This document shows, piece by piece, positions 46,147 through 55,274 of a stretch of 64,000 nt of DNA. This stretch comes from an uncultured Alteromonadaceae bacterium (GTDB lineage: Bacteria; Pseudomonadota; Gammaproteobacteria; Enterobacterales; Alteromonadaceae): assembly GCA_947494925.1 (NCBI GenBank), contig CANLWS010000013.1, positions 1 through 64,000 on the forward strand, written 5' to 3'. Position 1 is the stretch's first letter; each line of letters starts with the position of its first letter. The notes beneath the pieces are model-generated. The model saw only the letters and a program-made list of their open reading frames with translations. It was not told the origin of the DNA and did not search any database. Position numbers and translations under genes: made by a program.

Positions 46147-47487
46147 TCAAATACTAGCAGGCATTCCCATACAGCTGGCATAGTAGCTTGTAGTGCCAGG
46201 CCAATCGGAAAATACTCCTATCACGCCCACATCTTTTGCCAGGACATCCAGAAGTTTAAGTTGATCGCTATCTTTTTCAGTTATGTTACTTATGGTCTGA
46301 TAATACCAACCACCCCCATCTGCCAATGGGCCTGAACGCTCAAGTGTCCAGGTTATAATATCCAGTCCGGCGGCCTTAGCTGCAATGGCGTACTCCGATG
46401 GAACAATGTTATTGTCTGCTCCTTCCGCCACCAGCATCCAGGTTGGTGGCGCCAGAATCTTCACGCCATCATTGACCAGATCCTGCATGGAGGGAGACCA
46501 GGTTGAGCTGTTTGCAACATCAAATGTCGGATCAGCATAGCGACCATCCAGATAAACGGCTTGAAGAGCAAATTCCGCCTCGTTCGCTATCCAGTACTGC
46601 AGATCGTTAAGATTAAAAGACTGAGGCCAAACTTGGTCTGCAGAAATGTTGGCGGCTTTGTATTCGTCAATCATTTTCTGCGCGTAATCCTGCTGTGAGA
46701 AACCATCAAAAGGCATGTCTACGCTGGGGGACTTTAGTTCGGGCGTCATTTTGGTGCCAAGAGATTTGAATAATTCAATACTCTCTGCATGGGTCAAGAG
46801 CGTACCCCGTGAAGAGTATAGGTCTGTGCGCCATGTTGCGGTTCCGTTCATGTACTCTTCAACACTGGTTCCATTGGGATTTGCCGCGTCCATTTTCCCC
46901 TGCAAGGTTTTAAATTCAGCCAAAGTGATATCACTGGTGCAACATTGGGCCTGTGCAGTGATGCCGTTTTGTGGATCAGCTGGCACGAAAGGTACCGAGC
47001 ACCTGGAAGCTAGGTCTGTAGCGAGTATGTTAGTGGTTGTATGCAAGTCACATTGTGAGTGACGGCAAACCAATTCCTTATCTTTTGTGAATGTGACATC
47101 ACACTCCAGAATACCCGCACCCATTCTGGCTGCAGCCTGGTAAGATTCTTTGGTGTGCTCAGGATATTGCATTGGTGCGCCGCGGTGGCCGATAGAGAAA
47201 TCTGTTTTGTAGAATGGCCCTTCAGAGCAAGCCTCTAATGCGGTTTTTAGCACTCCTTCTTCCATATCGTCTATCAAAAAATATGGACGGCTACCCACTT
47301 GAATATCGGGCGCTGTTCCCATCGGCACTTGAACCACTACCGGTACTTCAACGCGCTCCACCTGGGTCACTGTATTTTCGACCACAACCTGTTTCTCGAC
47401 TTCAACTATCTCAACGCTGTCGTCGTCGCAGGCACTTAATCCAATTGCTATAGCGCCTAGGAGTATCGTTCTTATTGTACGTTTCAT
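46147..47487 (-). CDS. Glycerophosphodiester phosphodiesterase lipoprotein
   Basis: A roughly 446-residue exported GDPD enzyme. The start at 47487 gives [20 protein letters not shown], a lipoprotein signal (Cys20) preceded by an AGGGTGAT region; the longer frame to 47520 adds 11 residues. A Val/Glu-rich stalk (about 22-60) is followed by the GDPD barrel (about 95-440), with active-site [24 protein letters not shown] and CRHSQCD. It hydrolyses deacylated phospholipids to glycerol-3-phosphate, or cleaves similar phosphodiesters. Monocistronic. Confidence 0.9.
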   Translation of the reverse strand: MKRTIRTILLGAIAIGLSACDDDSVEIVEVEKQVVVENTVTQVERVEVPVVVQVPMGTAPDIQVGSRPYFLIDDMEEGVLKTALEACSEGPFYKTDFSIGHRGAPMQYPEHTKESYQAAARMGAGILECDVTFTKDKELVCRHSQCDLHTTTNILATDLASRCSVPFVPADPQNGITAQAQCCTSDITLAEFKTLQGKMDAANPNGTSVEEYMNGTATWRTDLYSSRGTLLTHAESIELFKSLGTKMTPELKSPSVDMPFDGFSQQDYAQKMIDEYKAANISADQVWPQSFNLNDLQYWIANEAEFALQAVYLDGRYADPTFDVANSSTWSPSMQDLVNDGVKILAPPTWMLVAEGADNNIVPSEYAIAAKAAGLDIITWTLERSGPLADGGGWYYQTISNITEKDSDQLKLLDVLAKDVGVIGVFSDWPGTTSYYASCMGMPASI

Positions 47488-47714
47488 TTTAAGTATCACC
47501 CTTGTTGAAATAGCCAACAAGGGTAGGGGGATTGTATGACGAATAGTTGTACAAACCGTGAAGGCTTCGTGCCACTTTTCTTACATTTATTTAAACCATT
47601 TATGACGATTAGATTAGTAAATTGGATAACGAAATAATGACACAGATCAATATGAACGTTTTGGGATCAGGCATTCTATGATTGAAAATCCAGTAACGAA
47701 AAAAGGCTTATAAT

Positions 47715-47966
47715 ATGAACTTGGAAAAACACACGCTGCTAAATGATTTCCCCGAACATCATCACACCATTCGTCACCTGAAAATGAACGACAATCACTT
47801 CGCCAGGTTATTTGAGCAATACCATGAAGTTGAGAGCGAGGTGCATCAGATTGAAGAGAGTAACTCCGCTGTGTCAGATGAATATTTGGAGTCGTTGAAA
47901 AGGCAGCGAGTCGTGTTGAAGGATAAATTGTATGCCCTTATTCAAAAAACTGAACTATCTCTCTAG
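47715..47966 (+). CDS. DUF465 (YdcH-like) small protein
   Basis: An 83-residue helical protein of the DUF465/YdcH family. It has the start LEKHTLLNDFPEHHHTIRHLKMNDNHFARLF and a second helix EYLESLKRQRVVLKDKLYALI. Function is unknown; these abundant small cytoplasmic proteins occur across Proteobacteria. It is 36 bp upstream of the haem-binding lipoprotein gene, probably one transcript. Confidence 0.9.
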   Translation: MNLEKHTLLNDFPEHHHTIRHLKMNDNHFARLFEQYHEVESEVHQIEESNSAVSDEYLESLKRQRVVLKDKLYALIQKTELSL

Positions 47967-48002
47967 ATCTGCAGAGGTTGATAAACAATAAGGAGGTGGC
48001 TT

Positions 48003-48467
48003 GTGACAGCTTCGCATAAAACATTTTTCATGGGGATATCAAGCATTCTGCTTGGATTCTTTTTAGTGGGATGTAGTGCAAAGATAGCTGAAAATGTCCG
48101 CAAGGTGACCTACCCACCGGAGTTTCGTTATATAGAGCCGCAGGAACTTCGCTCTGATATGGCCAGACTTGCGCAGCACTTACGCACATTAGAGTTGGCG
48201 ATGATGCAAAACCCGGAGAAGCAACGAGAAGAGCCTGGTTTGCAACGGCAAAAAGTATTGATGTCACTCAACAATATAGAAAAGGTTGCTTCTCGTCTGC
48301 AGGCGGGAGATGCTGGCTCCAGCCACCCTTTTATGCAAGATTACATGCAAGATTTCGTACGAATTGTTGGAGAGGCCAAAATCGCGGCTTCTCTACCACA
48401 GCCGCGCTACTATTTTGCGGGGCAGGTTGCAGGTGGTTGCGCTAATTGTCACAAAATTAACCGGTAA
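48003..48467 (+). CDS. Lipoprotein with C-terminal haem-binding CxxCH
   Basis: A 154-residue lipoprotein (lipobox LVGC, Cys24) that is almost wholly helical after residue 45 and ends with CANCH (146-150) four residues from the C-terminus. A C-terminal CxxCH on a four-helix bundle is the layout of class II (cytochrome c'-like) proteins, so covalent haem attachment is likely. The GTG start at 48003 is fixed by AAGGAGG. Electron transfer or gas/redox sensing is possible; partner unknown. Confidence 0.82.
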   Translation: MTASHKTFFMGISSILLGFFLVGCSAKIAENVRKVTYPPEFRYIEPQELRSDMARLAQHLRTLELAMMQNPEKQREEPGLQRQKVLMSLNNIEKVASRLQAGDAGSSHPFMQDYMQDFVRIVGEAKIAASLPQPRYYFAGQVAGGCANCHKINR

Positions 48468-48477
48468 GAAGTGACAA

Positions 48478-48912
48478 CTACAAACTGATCAGTTCAATCT
48501 GTATTGCAGTTGAGTAAGAAAAATCAAAGGCTGCATCTTCAAAATCGGGCGGGCCAAAACTGCCTTTGGCATTGTTGGAGAACCCCACCTGTTCCTTTGG
48601 TATCCCAAAGAAATTGGTGTTCAGTTCATTGTTATTGTCCCGGTCATAATAAGCACTTATGGCGTAAGTGCCAGATTTAAGATTATTAAGTTCAAAAGCA
48701 ACTTCGGCGCCCATGTTCACTGGTTTGCGTAAAATCAGAAAGGGAGTTTCGAGAAAACTGTCGGCGCTGTCAAATGGTGTCAGCACAACCAGTCCTTGAG
48801 AGGGCGAATTAATTTCTACAGTCACCCTGAGCACCGGTCTGGTTTGTGCAACCTGTGCTGATGGCGAATAGAGTAGGAAAACGGCGATGGCCAGGTATAC
48901 AAGTCTATTCAT
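48478..48912 (-). CDS. DUF2141 domain periplasmic protein
   Basis: A roughly 144-residue exported protein. It has a signal peptide (about 1-20), then a DUF2141 domain (VTVEINSPSQGLVVL, GTYAISAYYDRDNNNELNTN and the FGIPKEQVGFSNNAKG motif). It starts at 48912 (MNRLVYL); a longer frame begins at 48942. The family is a small beta-sandwich of unknown function, often in gammaproteobacteria. Convergent with the CxxCH lipoprotein (11 bp apart). Confidence 0.88.
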   Translation of the reverse strand: MNRLVYLAIAVFLLYSPSAQVAQTRPVLRVTVEINSPSQGLVVLTPFDSADSFLETPFLILRKPVNMGAEVAFELNNLKSGTYAISAYYDRDNNNELNTNFFGIPKEQVGFSNNAKGSFGPPDFEDAAFDFSYSTAIQIELISL

Positions 48913-48985
48913 TATTGTGTAGTGTAATGTTGTTATTAACATAATCTAGCTGAAGACCGATTTCATAGAGACAATTTTGCTGAAA

Positions 48986-49402
48986 TCATTGCCTGAGAGC
49001 TTTTGGGATCACAAACTTTAATGCGCTCCAATCTGCACTCACTGAACAGACTTTGATATCCACCAGGTCATACCCCAGAACAAGACGTCTGACGTCCTCC
49101 CGATTCAGGTCTGTTTTGATGCCACTGGCTTGTTTGAGCCAACTGCACCAGAGCTGTCCATCTGGCTTAATTAACTGTCTCAGTGACGGAAGCAGATGCT
49201 TGAGTTCGTGCTGGTTGTGAAAAAAAGCGTGGATCAGGTCGATTGAGTATGAATCACGCTTGCAATCTATTGTAACCAGATCGGGAAAATCGCTGAATAA
49301 GTCCTCGTAATTGGTCGGCTGATTTACCAGCAAGATCCGCATACCTGGTTTTATCCCAAGCTTCCTGGCAAGCGGCGCCTTATTATCTGTACTGCCGCTC
49401 AA
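48986..49402 (-). CDS. DUF3052 family protein
   Basis: A 138-residue soluble protein of the DUF3052 family, resembling a stripped-down methyltransferase fold. It has ARKLGIKPGMRILLVNQP, the IDLIHAFFHNQHELKHLLPSLRQLIKPDGQLWCSW segment and EDVRRLVLGYDLVDIKVC. No obvious SAM motif is intact. Its start lies 20 nt inside the end of the upstream PD40 gene, so the two are cotranscribed. Confidence 0.85.
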   Translation of the reverse strand: MSGSTDNKAPLARKLGIKPGMRILLVNQPTNYEDLFSDFPDLVTIDCKRDSYSIDLIHAFFHNQHELKHLLPSLRQLIKPDGQLWCSWLKQASGIKTDLNREDVRRLVLGYDLVDIKVCSVSADWSALKFVIPKALRQ

Positions 49403-50327
49403 GGCCAGTTACCTCAACAAACACTGGTGCATACTGTTCTTTATCGTCATCTGTCAGTTGCTCAACTTTCCCGTCGGGGCGTCTGATATATAGCTCATAG
49501 CCTGTATGGTTGTTCATCGATGCTTCAAAAATCAGCTCTCCGGTCTCTGACCAATCGTGAAAAACCTGATTATTCTGTTTGGGTGTGAGTGACTGAATCA
49601 ATTGGCCATCTGGACTGACAGAATAAATATCATAGTTGTTATCTCGTTTTGCGGCAAAGGAAATGCTGTGGCTTACATACCATCTTGGTGCGGCCGCAAA
49701 GTATCCGCGCCATGGTTTATCTGGCCTTGCATCTGGATTGGAAGTGATTTTTGTTGGAGACCTTGGTGGTTTTTCAGCTTTCAGATTCAACACATATAGC
49801 TCATCAATAAAGCCTAATTCTTGTGGGGATGCTTTTTCTGCACCTCGAAATACAATTGACTGGCCGTCGGGAGAAAAAGCGGGATCGGAACTGTAGGGTA
49901 AATCTATCCGAACCTTTTCAATTAAATTGCCTTTAAGATCAATGATGGCGAATCCTGACCAGCCCGGTTCAGCAAATTTAACCACAAACTGGGTGCCATT
50001 TCTTCGACTTGAAAACCACGAATCTGCCATCTTTTGTTGGGAGACTTTTCTCACTGATGAACCATCAGCTTCCATTTCGTAAAGATGAAAGCAACGTGAA
50101 CACTCGTCGCGATCAGATAAAAAGTAGAGCTTGCCGTTTACTGAATAATAAACCCAGTCTACGCCAGGATGATTGGAAATATTCCGACGTGTTTTTCCAT
50201 CTTTATCCATCACGTAAATTTCATAATTCTGCGTTTCTGGGTCTTCCAATTGATTGTAAGCAATCCATGGGCTTGCCTGAATGGCACTTGAAAGGCATAG
50301 TAAAGCTGCGTGTATCAGGTGTTTCAT
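49383..50327 (-). CDS. PD40/TolB-like beta-propeller periplasmic protein
   Basis: A roughly 314-residue exported protein (signal peptide MKHLIHAALLCLSSAIQA) with several TolB-type propeller blades (LYFLSDRDECSRC, SDPAFSPDGQSIVF, HDWSETGELIFE, YELYIRRPDGKVEQL). The start at 50327 is preferred, as GGAG is 6 nt upstream. It overlaps the DUF3052 gene by 20 nt and follows the DUF1761 gene after a short gap. A second PD40 protein is at 26059-27006. Function unknown. Confidence 0.82.
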   Translation of the reverse strand: MKHLIHAALLCLSSAIQASPWIAYNQLEDPETQNYEIYVMDKDGKTRRNISNHPGVDWVYYSVNGKLYFLSDRDECSRCFHLYEMEADGSSVRKVSQQKMADSWFSSRRNGTQFVVKFAEPGWSGFAIIDLKGNLIEKVRIDLPYSSDPAFSPDGQSIVFRGAEKASPQELGFIDELYVLNLKAEKPPRSPTKITSNPDARPDKPWRGYFAAAPRWYVSHSISFAAKRDNNYDIYSVSPDGQLIQSLTPKQNNQVFHDWSETGELIFEASMNNHTGYELYIRRPDGKVEQLTDDDKEQYAPVFVEVTGLERQYR

Positions 50328-50329
50328 GC

Positions 50330-50737
50330 TCATCTCCAAACTCCTAAAATGAATCCAATCATACTGAAATACAACACTATGTAGGTTGCGTTTATTGCGA
50401 TGTAACGCCAGGAGCGTTTTTCAAATAATGCGATGGCAATAAATATCGGTGCGCACCAACCAAACCCAGCCAGAAAACCAGCGGTTAAACCCCATAACCA
50501 GTCAGTAGTCTGAGCAGAAAGAAAAAATGCCAGATTGTAAGACATGATTAGCGCCAAACTAAATGATAGGGTGTAGAGTTTAGCGAAATTAACATCTTCA
50601 AAATCAATATCGTTCAGGCCATTCTCTTTTTTCCAAGCGTCATAAAACATAACAGGGGAATACCACAGCGCACCAAAAGCGAGATTGAGTGCGGCACAAA
50701 GTAATACTGCAAGGTGATTAATGTTAGAAAATTCCAT
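50330..50737 (-). CDS. DUF1761 family membrane protein
   Basis: A roughly 135-residue membrane protein with four helices (about 8-28, 52-72, 79-102 and 112-133). It carries the DUF1761 motif LNLAFGALWYSPVMFYDAWKK and GFLAGFGWCAPIFIAIALFEKRSW. The start at 50737 has GAGG upstream; an earlier ATG at 50779 adds 14 residues. Cotranscribed with the PD40 and DUF3052 genes. Function unknown. Confidence 0.82.
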   Translation of the reverse strand: MEFSNINHLAVLLCAALNLAFGALWYSPVMFYDAWKKENGLNDIDFEDVNFAKLYTLSFSLALIMSYNLAFFLSAQTTDWLWGLTAGFLAGFGWCAPIFIAIALFEKRSWRYIAINATYIVLYFSMIGFILGVWR

Positions 50738-50806
50738 AATAAGCCTCAAAACAAGTGGGTTTGGGAGCACATTACCCAATTACATTTTTTGACGATTGTA
50801 AAAAAT

Positions 50807-51622
50807 TTACTTTATGGGGATATAGTTGGCCCATTCACCTTGATCCTGCAAGTAGTGATTTGGATTGAGTCCGGAAAATCGCTGAAAATCCCTTATAAAA
50901 TGGGCTTGATCATGGTAGCCGCATTCACTGGCGCAGGCTGCCCAGTCAATCCTATGCTTTTTATGGCTTAGCGCGAGGATGTCGTTGAATCGAAGTATAC
51001 GTTGATGCAATTTGGGAGTAATGCCGACAAAGGTTTTATACAGATGGATGAATTGTTTTTGACTATATCCAGCTTTGCTCGCAAGTTCTTCCACGCTGGT
51101 TAGTGGCGCTTCAATAAGCTTTGCCATTGTATTTCTCACAACTTCAAAAGAAAATGAGCGGGGCTGAATTAAATCTTGTAACCAGGCTTGCAAAACCTGG
51201 AATTTGGGATCAGTTTCCTCTTTCTCAATAAGCTGTGTTCGCAGGTTGTTGATTGATTCTCCAAACACCTCTGAAGCAGGAACGACTTTATCAATAAATG
51301 CATAAAGAGGTTGCCCTAAAATGACATATGCGCCGCCGGGTTTAAAACTTACTACGAGCATTTTTGAATCGGTGCCCGAATCAATGGACAAATACTGACT
51401 CATCATCCCGGAAAACCAGCTTTGCCTGCACGCCTGAATTGGCTTTAACGAATTATTATCATAAATGAATTTGGCCTCATCACAGAGATCGATAACCAGA
51501 TTGGTGGTGCCATCTGGCAAAAAACGTTCAATGCGGTGCTCAGCTAGATAGTCCTGGTAATAAACCATCTGAGCTACATATTGTGATAAATCACCTTCAG
51601 GTTCCCGAACTAAGTAAATCAC
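50807..51622 (-). CDS. AraC-family transcriptional regulator
   Basis: A 271-residue regulator. An N-terminal cupin-like sensor (about 1-150; RFLPDGTTNLVIDLCDEA is typical of the DUF6597 group) precedes a C-terminal AraC DNA-binding domain (about 165-265) with two helix-turn-helix units (VEELASKAGYSQKQFIHLYKTFVG, CASECGYHDQAHFIRDFQRFSG). It may control the DUF1761 unit just downstream (70 bp). Target not shown. Confidence 0.93.
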   Translation of the reverse strand: MIYLVREPEGDLSQYVAQMVYYQDYLAEHRIERFLPDGTTNLVIDLCDEAKFIYDNNSLKPIQACRQSWFSGMMSQYLSIDSGTDSKMLVVSFKPGGAYVILGQPLYAFIDKVVPASEVFGESINNLRTQLIEKEETDPKFQVLQAWLQDLIQPRSFSFEVVRNTMAKLIEAPLTSVEELASKAGYSQKQFIHLYKTFVGITPKLHQRILRFNDILALSHKKHRIDWAACASECGYHDQAHFIRDFQRFSGLNPNHYLQDQGEWANYIPIK

Positions 51623-51666
51623 TTTTGACGCCTTGAGCTATAGAGTATGTGAAAGACTAACAAGCC

Positions 51667-52143
51667 TTATGCATCTGCCTTTAACGGTGAATCATGGAAG
51701 GCAGCTCTGCGCCACTGACCTTTTTCGCACAACCAGGTATTGGAAAAACGTAATTTGGATTTGAAAGGTATTTCGTTTCTTTGTCCGGCAGACACCGCCT
51801 CACCCACTACAATAGCGACGCGATCCTGAACTACTACACTTAATACGTCCACCTGGTAATGGGTAAATCTATATTTGCCGGTTTGCAGTTCTGATTTTCT
51901 GGATCCCAGCCAGTTTAGCCAAGCCTGTTTACGAATAATATTACCAGAACCGCCATTGACGTGAATGTAGTTGTCGGTCAGAAGTAAATCGAGCCGCTGG
52001 GTATCTGCCGTTTTAAATGCCTCGCCAAAGCGTGCGACTGCGTTGCGTAATTCAGTTTCGTTACAGGCAGTATCATTTGCAGCCTGAAGGCTAAAGGAAG
52101 AGAGTAGTAGTGTACTCAACAAAAGTGGTTTGATTAATTGCAT
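51667..52143 (-). CDS. Exported NTF2-like (DUF4440) protein
   Basis: A 158-residue secreted protein. Signal peptide about 1-22 (MQLIKPLLLSTLLLSSFSLQAA), then an NTF2/SnoaL-like fold with CNETELRNAVARFGEAFKTADTQRLDLLLTDNYIHVNGGS and WRRAAFHDSPL. The start at 52143 is preferred; a longer frame reaches into the upstream gene and lacks a signal peptide. Ligand unknown. Confidence 0.82.
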   Translation of the reverse strand: MQLIKPLLLSTLLLSSFSLQAANDTACNETELRNAVARFGEAFKTADTQRLDLLLTDNYIHVNGGSGNIIRKQAWLNWLGSRKSELQTGKYRFTHYQVDVLSVVVQDRVAIVVGEAVSAGQRNEIPFKSKLRFSNTWLCEKGQWRRAAFHDSPLKADA

Positions 52144-52231
52144 TCTGACGGTTCCCAACAACACAGTAATTATCCAATTCAGTTGAATTAAAATACGATA
52201 ATACAATAAAACAGTCTTAAAGTGCCGGCTT

Positions 52232-52975
52232 CTATTCGTGACTATTCTGCATGTCATTTTTAACCTTAACCAGGATTTCGTAAAGTCGCCCATGGGCACT
52301 GCCAATAATAGCATCTGTTAACATACCATCAGGGTCACACTTTCTGGCGCCTTCTATCAGGCGGGCATACTGACAAATAAAGTTTTCGGAGTGACGGGCT
52401 CTGATTTCAGTGCCGAACAGCAGATCTTGCATATCAGATTCTTCAGACGCATTTAAAAACAAAAAACGACGGGTGAACAATTCAGCATCTCCATTAACCA
52501 TTGTTCCCCACATTTCTATCATTTCATCTGAATTAATTAATCCTTCACCACGCGGGCCTTGACTGGACATGTACAGCATTCCCACGACGGAACCTAAAGT
52601 GACCCTGACCATTTCATATATCCGGATAAAAGACTGCTGCTCAGAATGCTCTGCGCTTGCTTGTATGCTTCTGGCTTGAATGGCAGCGTGTTGTGCACTT
52701 TTCTGCATTTCTACATGCTGCTGCTGGATGGCCTTAGTATTTTTGGACAGTTCTTTTTGTTGTAAAAAGAAGCCGACAACCAACCACAGGAATGCAAGTG
52801 GAGCAAAGGCTCCTTCCAGAAAACTACCCAAAGACTCCAATGGTTGGTTAAAAAAGGCGTTCCAACCTATGTTGGCACTCAGATAATAAACACCTGAGCC
52901 CAACCAGAAAAAAGTGATCGTTAATGCGAGCAACGAGCGCCAATCTAAATCAATTTGTCTTTTTTGAATTAACAC
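52232..52975 (-). CDS. Two-helix membrane protein, function unknown
   Basis: A 247-residue protein with two N-terminal membrane helices (about 14-34 and 54-72), a Gln/Glu coiled-coil linker (about 75-125) and a soluble C-terminal domain (about 125-247). The layout resembles small phage-defence-neighbourhood or signalling membrane proteins with a cytoplasmic domain, but I recognise no family. Its neighbours are unrelated. Upstream of the NTF2-like gene by 88 bp, same strand. Confidence 0.65.
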   Translation of the reverse strand: MLIQKRQIDLDWRSLLALTITFFWLGSGVYYLSANIGWNAFFNQPLESLGSFLEGAFAPLAFLWLVVGFFLQQKELSKNTKAIQQQHVEMQKSAQHAAIQARSIQASAEHSEQQSFIRIYEMVRVTLGSVVGMLYMSSQGPRGEGLINSDEMIEMWGTMVNGDAELFTRRFLFLNASEESDMQDLLFGTEIRARHSENFICQYARLIEGARKCDPDGMLTDAIIGSAHGRLYEILVKVKNDMQNSHE

Positions 52976-53119
52976 ATTGTCTCCCTTTACAGGAAAGTGA
53001 TTCGGGAATTTTCAAAATAGCAGCCCAGGTATCAGACTGCCAGTGTTTAAAAAATCAGACTAATTCAGACGGCCTCGCCAGAGTGGAGGAGCAAGGTTTC
53101 ACTTAACAGCGTTTTACTG

Positions 53120-54205
53120 TCAGGCTGGTGACATGTTGAATTTGCTTCGTGATATGACAAATAAGGCACGTACCAGCAATACAATCAATATCAAGGCTGC
53201 GGCAGAGCCGACGGATTCGGGCACCAGATGTTGATGTTGTTCAACTTGATTACGAATATCCAATTCCAGGTAATCGAGTATAAAGTCCAATAAAATGCCG
53301 AATACCATTGCGGTTGCAATTACGCCGAAAAGATAGGCAGTTAATGCGCGTTTTCCCATTTCTTTGAATACAATACCTAAAGTGGCAACGTTGGTGGCAG
53401 GGCCAGCCAGCATAAAGACCAGGATCGAGCCGGGTGATAAACCAGCGAATAGTAACCCTGCGGCTATTGGAGTAGACGCCGTTGCGCAAATATACATTGG
53501 GATAGAAATTATCACCATGAGCGTCATGGCAAGTATCCCTTGGCCATAAGCTGCTAAAAAGTCGGTGGCGACAAAGGTCTTGATTAGGGCAGCAAAGAAC
53601 AGACCGATGATCAACCAGATTGCGGTGTCAGCCACCAGTTTACCCGTGGAAAAACTTAGTGCTACCAGTAGTTTTTGCGAAAAACTCTGGGTTTGAATTT
53701 CACTTTTGCTGCAAGCCAATGAGGCAGGAGCGGAGCCAGATTCGCAACAGGTTGATTTTGAGCAAGCATCGGTATTAGCTGGAGAAGCAAAGGAAGTCGT
53801 ATGTTGCAGTGATTCTTTACCTACCAGAACACCGGCTACAATCGCACTGCAAATGGCTGCAATTGGCCGTATTATCGCCATTATCGGACCGAGCATGGCA
53901 TAGGATACTGAAACTGAGTCGACGCCGGTTTCCGGCGTAGCAACCAAAAAGGCAACAGTGGCATTTTTTGACGCGCCACTGCGACGCAATCCCAGTGCTG
54001 CTGGTATGACTCCGCATGAACACAATGGAAGAGGTGCACCAATGAATGCTGCTTTCACTGTGGTTCCAATTCCTTTACCACCTAAGTGTCGTTGCATGAA
54101 GCTGTCGGGTAAAAAAGCATGTAGCACACCAGCAATAAGGAAACCGAATAATAGCCACGGGGCTGCTTCAACAAACAGCTGCCAGAAGTTGTTAACCAAT
54201 TCCAT
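53120..54205 (-). CDS. SO_0444-type permease (DUF318), probable Cu/Zn efflux
   Basis: A roughly 361-residue permease with about eight to ten helices. It starts MELVNNFWQLFVEAAPWLLFGFLIAGVLHAFL, and has the GAPLPLCSCGVIPAALGLRRSGASKNATVAFLVATPETG motif and a Cys-rich loop (DACSKSTCCESGSAP) that probably binds soft metals. It resembles the SO_0444 efflux permease of Shewanella. The ATG overlaps the stop of the ZntR-like regulator gene by 1 nt (TGATG), and a MerR-type promoter drives both genes. Copper or zinc export is inferred from the family. Confidence 0.87.
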   Translation of the reverse strand: MELVNNFWQLFVEAAPWLLFGFLIAGVLHAFLPDSFMQRHLGGKGIGTTVKAAFIGAPLPLCSCGVIPAALGLRRSGASKNATVAFLVATPETGVDSVSVSYAMLGPIMAIIRPIAAICSAIVAGVLVGKESLQHTTSFASPANTDACSKSTCCESGSAPASLACSKSEIQTQSFSQKLLVALSFSTGKLVADTAIWLIIGLFFAALIKTFVATDFLAAYGQGILAMTLMVIISIPMYICATASTPIAAGLLFAGLSPGSILVFMLAGPATNVATLGIVFKEMGKRALTAYLFGVIATAMVFGILLDFILDYLELDIRNQVEQHQHLVPESVGSAAALILIVLLVRALFVISRSKFNMSPA

Positions 54206-54606
54206 CAGCTTTCTTCCAGCGCATCGAGAATTGAACACCCTGTAGCGTTTTCTTCACCACCACAGCATTTTTTACTCAAGCTTTTCAGCGACGTCTGAAA
54301 GCGTCGCAATTCTGCAATACGTTGTTCAAGTTCGATGATTTTGTCATCTGCTATAGATTTAACTTCCCCACAGGTGTGGTGCTGGGGATCGACCCTTATG
54401 GACAGCAATTCAGCAATTTCCAGCAAGGTAAAGCCAGTGCGCTTTGCACGAAGTATGAATTTTACTTTTGCTATATCTGCTTCGATATATAACCGGTAGC
54501 CGGATTCGCTTCTTCTTGCCTGGGACAATAGGCCGGATTTCTCATAAAACCGTATTGTGTCGGTCGTCACTTCGCAATGCTTTGCGAGTTCGCCAATTCT
54601 GTACAT
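54205..54606 (-). CDS. ZntR-like MerR-family metal-responsive regulator
   Basis: A 133-residue MerR regulator. A winged helix-turn-helix is at the start (MYRIGELAKHCEVTTDTIRFYEKSGLL), a dimerisation helix (about 84-110) follows, and metal ligands are at Cys79 (HHTCGEVK), Cys114-Cys115 (KKCCGG) and Cys124 (CSILDAL). These match E. coli ZntR positions exactly except that His119 is replaced by Glu119, so metal preference may differ. Coupled to the downstream permease by a TGATG overlap. Confidence 0.92.
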   Translation of the reverse strand: MYRIGELAKHCEVTTDTIRFYEKSGLLSQARRSESGYRLYIEADIAKVKFILRAKRTGFTLLEIAELLSIRVDPQHHTCGEVKSIADDKIIELEQRIAELRRFQTSLKSLSKKCCGGEENATGCSILDALEES

Positions 54607-54635
54607 CTGAGTTCTCCTCTTTCACTATTGGGTAT

Positions 54636-54667
54636 AGCATAAACCTTAGAGTAATGACCAAGGTCAA
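54636..54667 (-). promoter_or_regulatory. MerR-type promoter with 20-bp spacer and operator dyad
   Basis: On the minus strand TTGACC (-35) and TATGCT (-10) are 20 bp apart, the lengthened spacer of MerR-family promoters. Within it is a dyad ACCTTGG ... CTAAGGT, as at the zntA promoter. It drives the regulator and the permease, implying metal-induced autoregulation. Confidence 0.82.
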
Positions 54668-54679
54668 TAGGAAAATTCG

Positions 54680-55255
54680 TCAGTGTGACAGGCCTTCAAT
54701 CATTTTACGGATAATTGGCGTTAAATCGTCACTCGACACTGTTTTGTCATGCAATTGAATCATAGCCATTTCTGCCACCATTGCATTGATAATCTGTGCT
54801 GTTGAACGGGCGGAGAAAACCTTAACTTCACCTTTTTCGATGCATTTCTCGATGGTTTCAATCATTGGAAGTAAACTATAGTTTTCTTCTATGTCCCGAC
54901 ATTTCTTCCAACCTAACACTTTGGGACCTTGCTCTAGCAATATGTTACCAAGGGCTGACTGATTGACCAGTTGCAACCAGGCAACAACAGTTTGTATCAG
55001 ATATTCCAAGGGAGAGTTTGCATTAACATCTTTTCTAGATTGCTCAAATATGGTCTCGCAATCCTGAATGTAAATCGCTTCCATCAGTTCTTGCTTGCTC
55101 GCAAAATGGTGGTAAAGCCCGCCCTTACTGACACCAGATGAAGAGAGGATTTTACTCGTAGTTGTTCGCTCAAACCCAATATCATTAAACAGTTTTCTGG
55201 CTGTTGTAAGGAGCAATTCTCGCGTTTTTTCGCGGCGTATTGTCTGAGAAACCAT
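54680..55255 (-). CDS. TetR-family transcriptional regulator
   Basis: A 191-residue TetR repressor. The N-terminal helix-turn-helix (about 10-58) has LLLTTARKLFNDIGFERTTTSKILSSSGVSKGGLYHHFASKQELM; the C-terminal ligand domain follows. It is divergent from the SnoaL-like gene, with two palindromic operators between them. Both genes are probably repressed by it. Confidence 0.93.
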   Translation of the reverse strand: MVSQTIRREKTRELLLTTARKLFNDIGFERTTTSKILSSSGVSKGGLYHHFASKQELMEAIYIQDCETIFEQSRKDVNANSPLEYLIQTVVAWLQLVNQSALGNILLEQGPKVLGWKKCRDIEENYSLLPMIETIEKCIEKGEVKVFSARSTAQIINAMVAEMAMIQLHDKTVSSDDLTPIIRKMIEGLSH

Positions 55256-55274
55256 TTTTATTCCATATTGCCAT

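Noticed and set aside
46072-46335. 87-codon plus-strand frame overlapping the phosphodiesterase 3' end
   Set aside because: Overlaps a confident gene on the other strand and has no recognisable domain or ribosome site.
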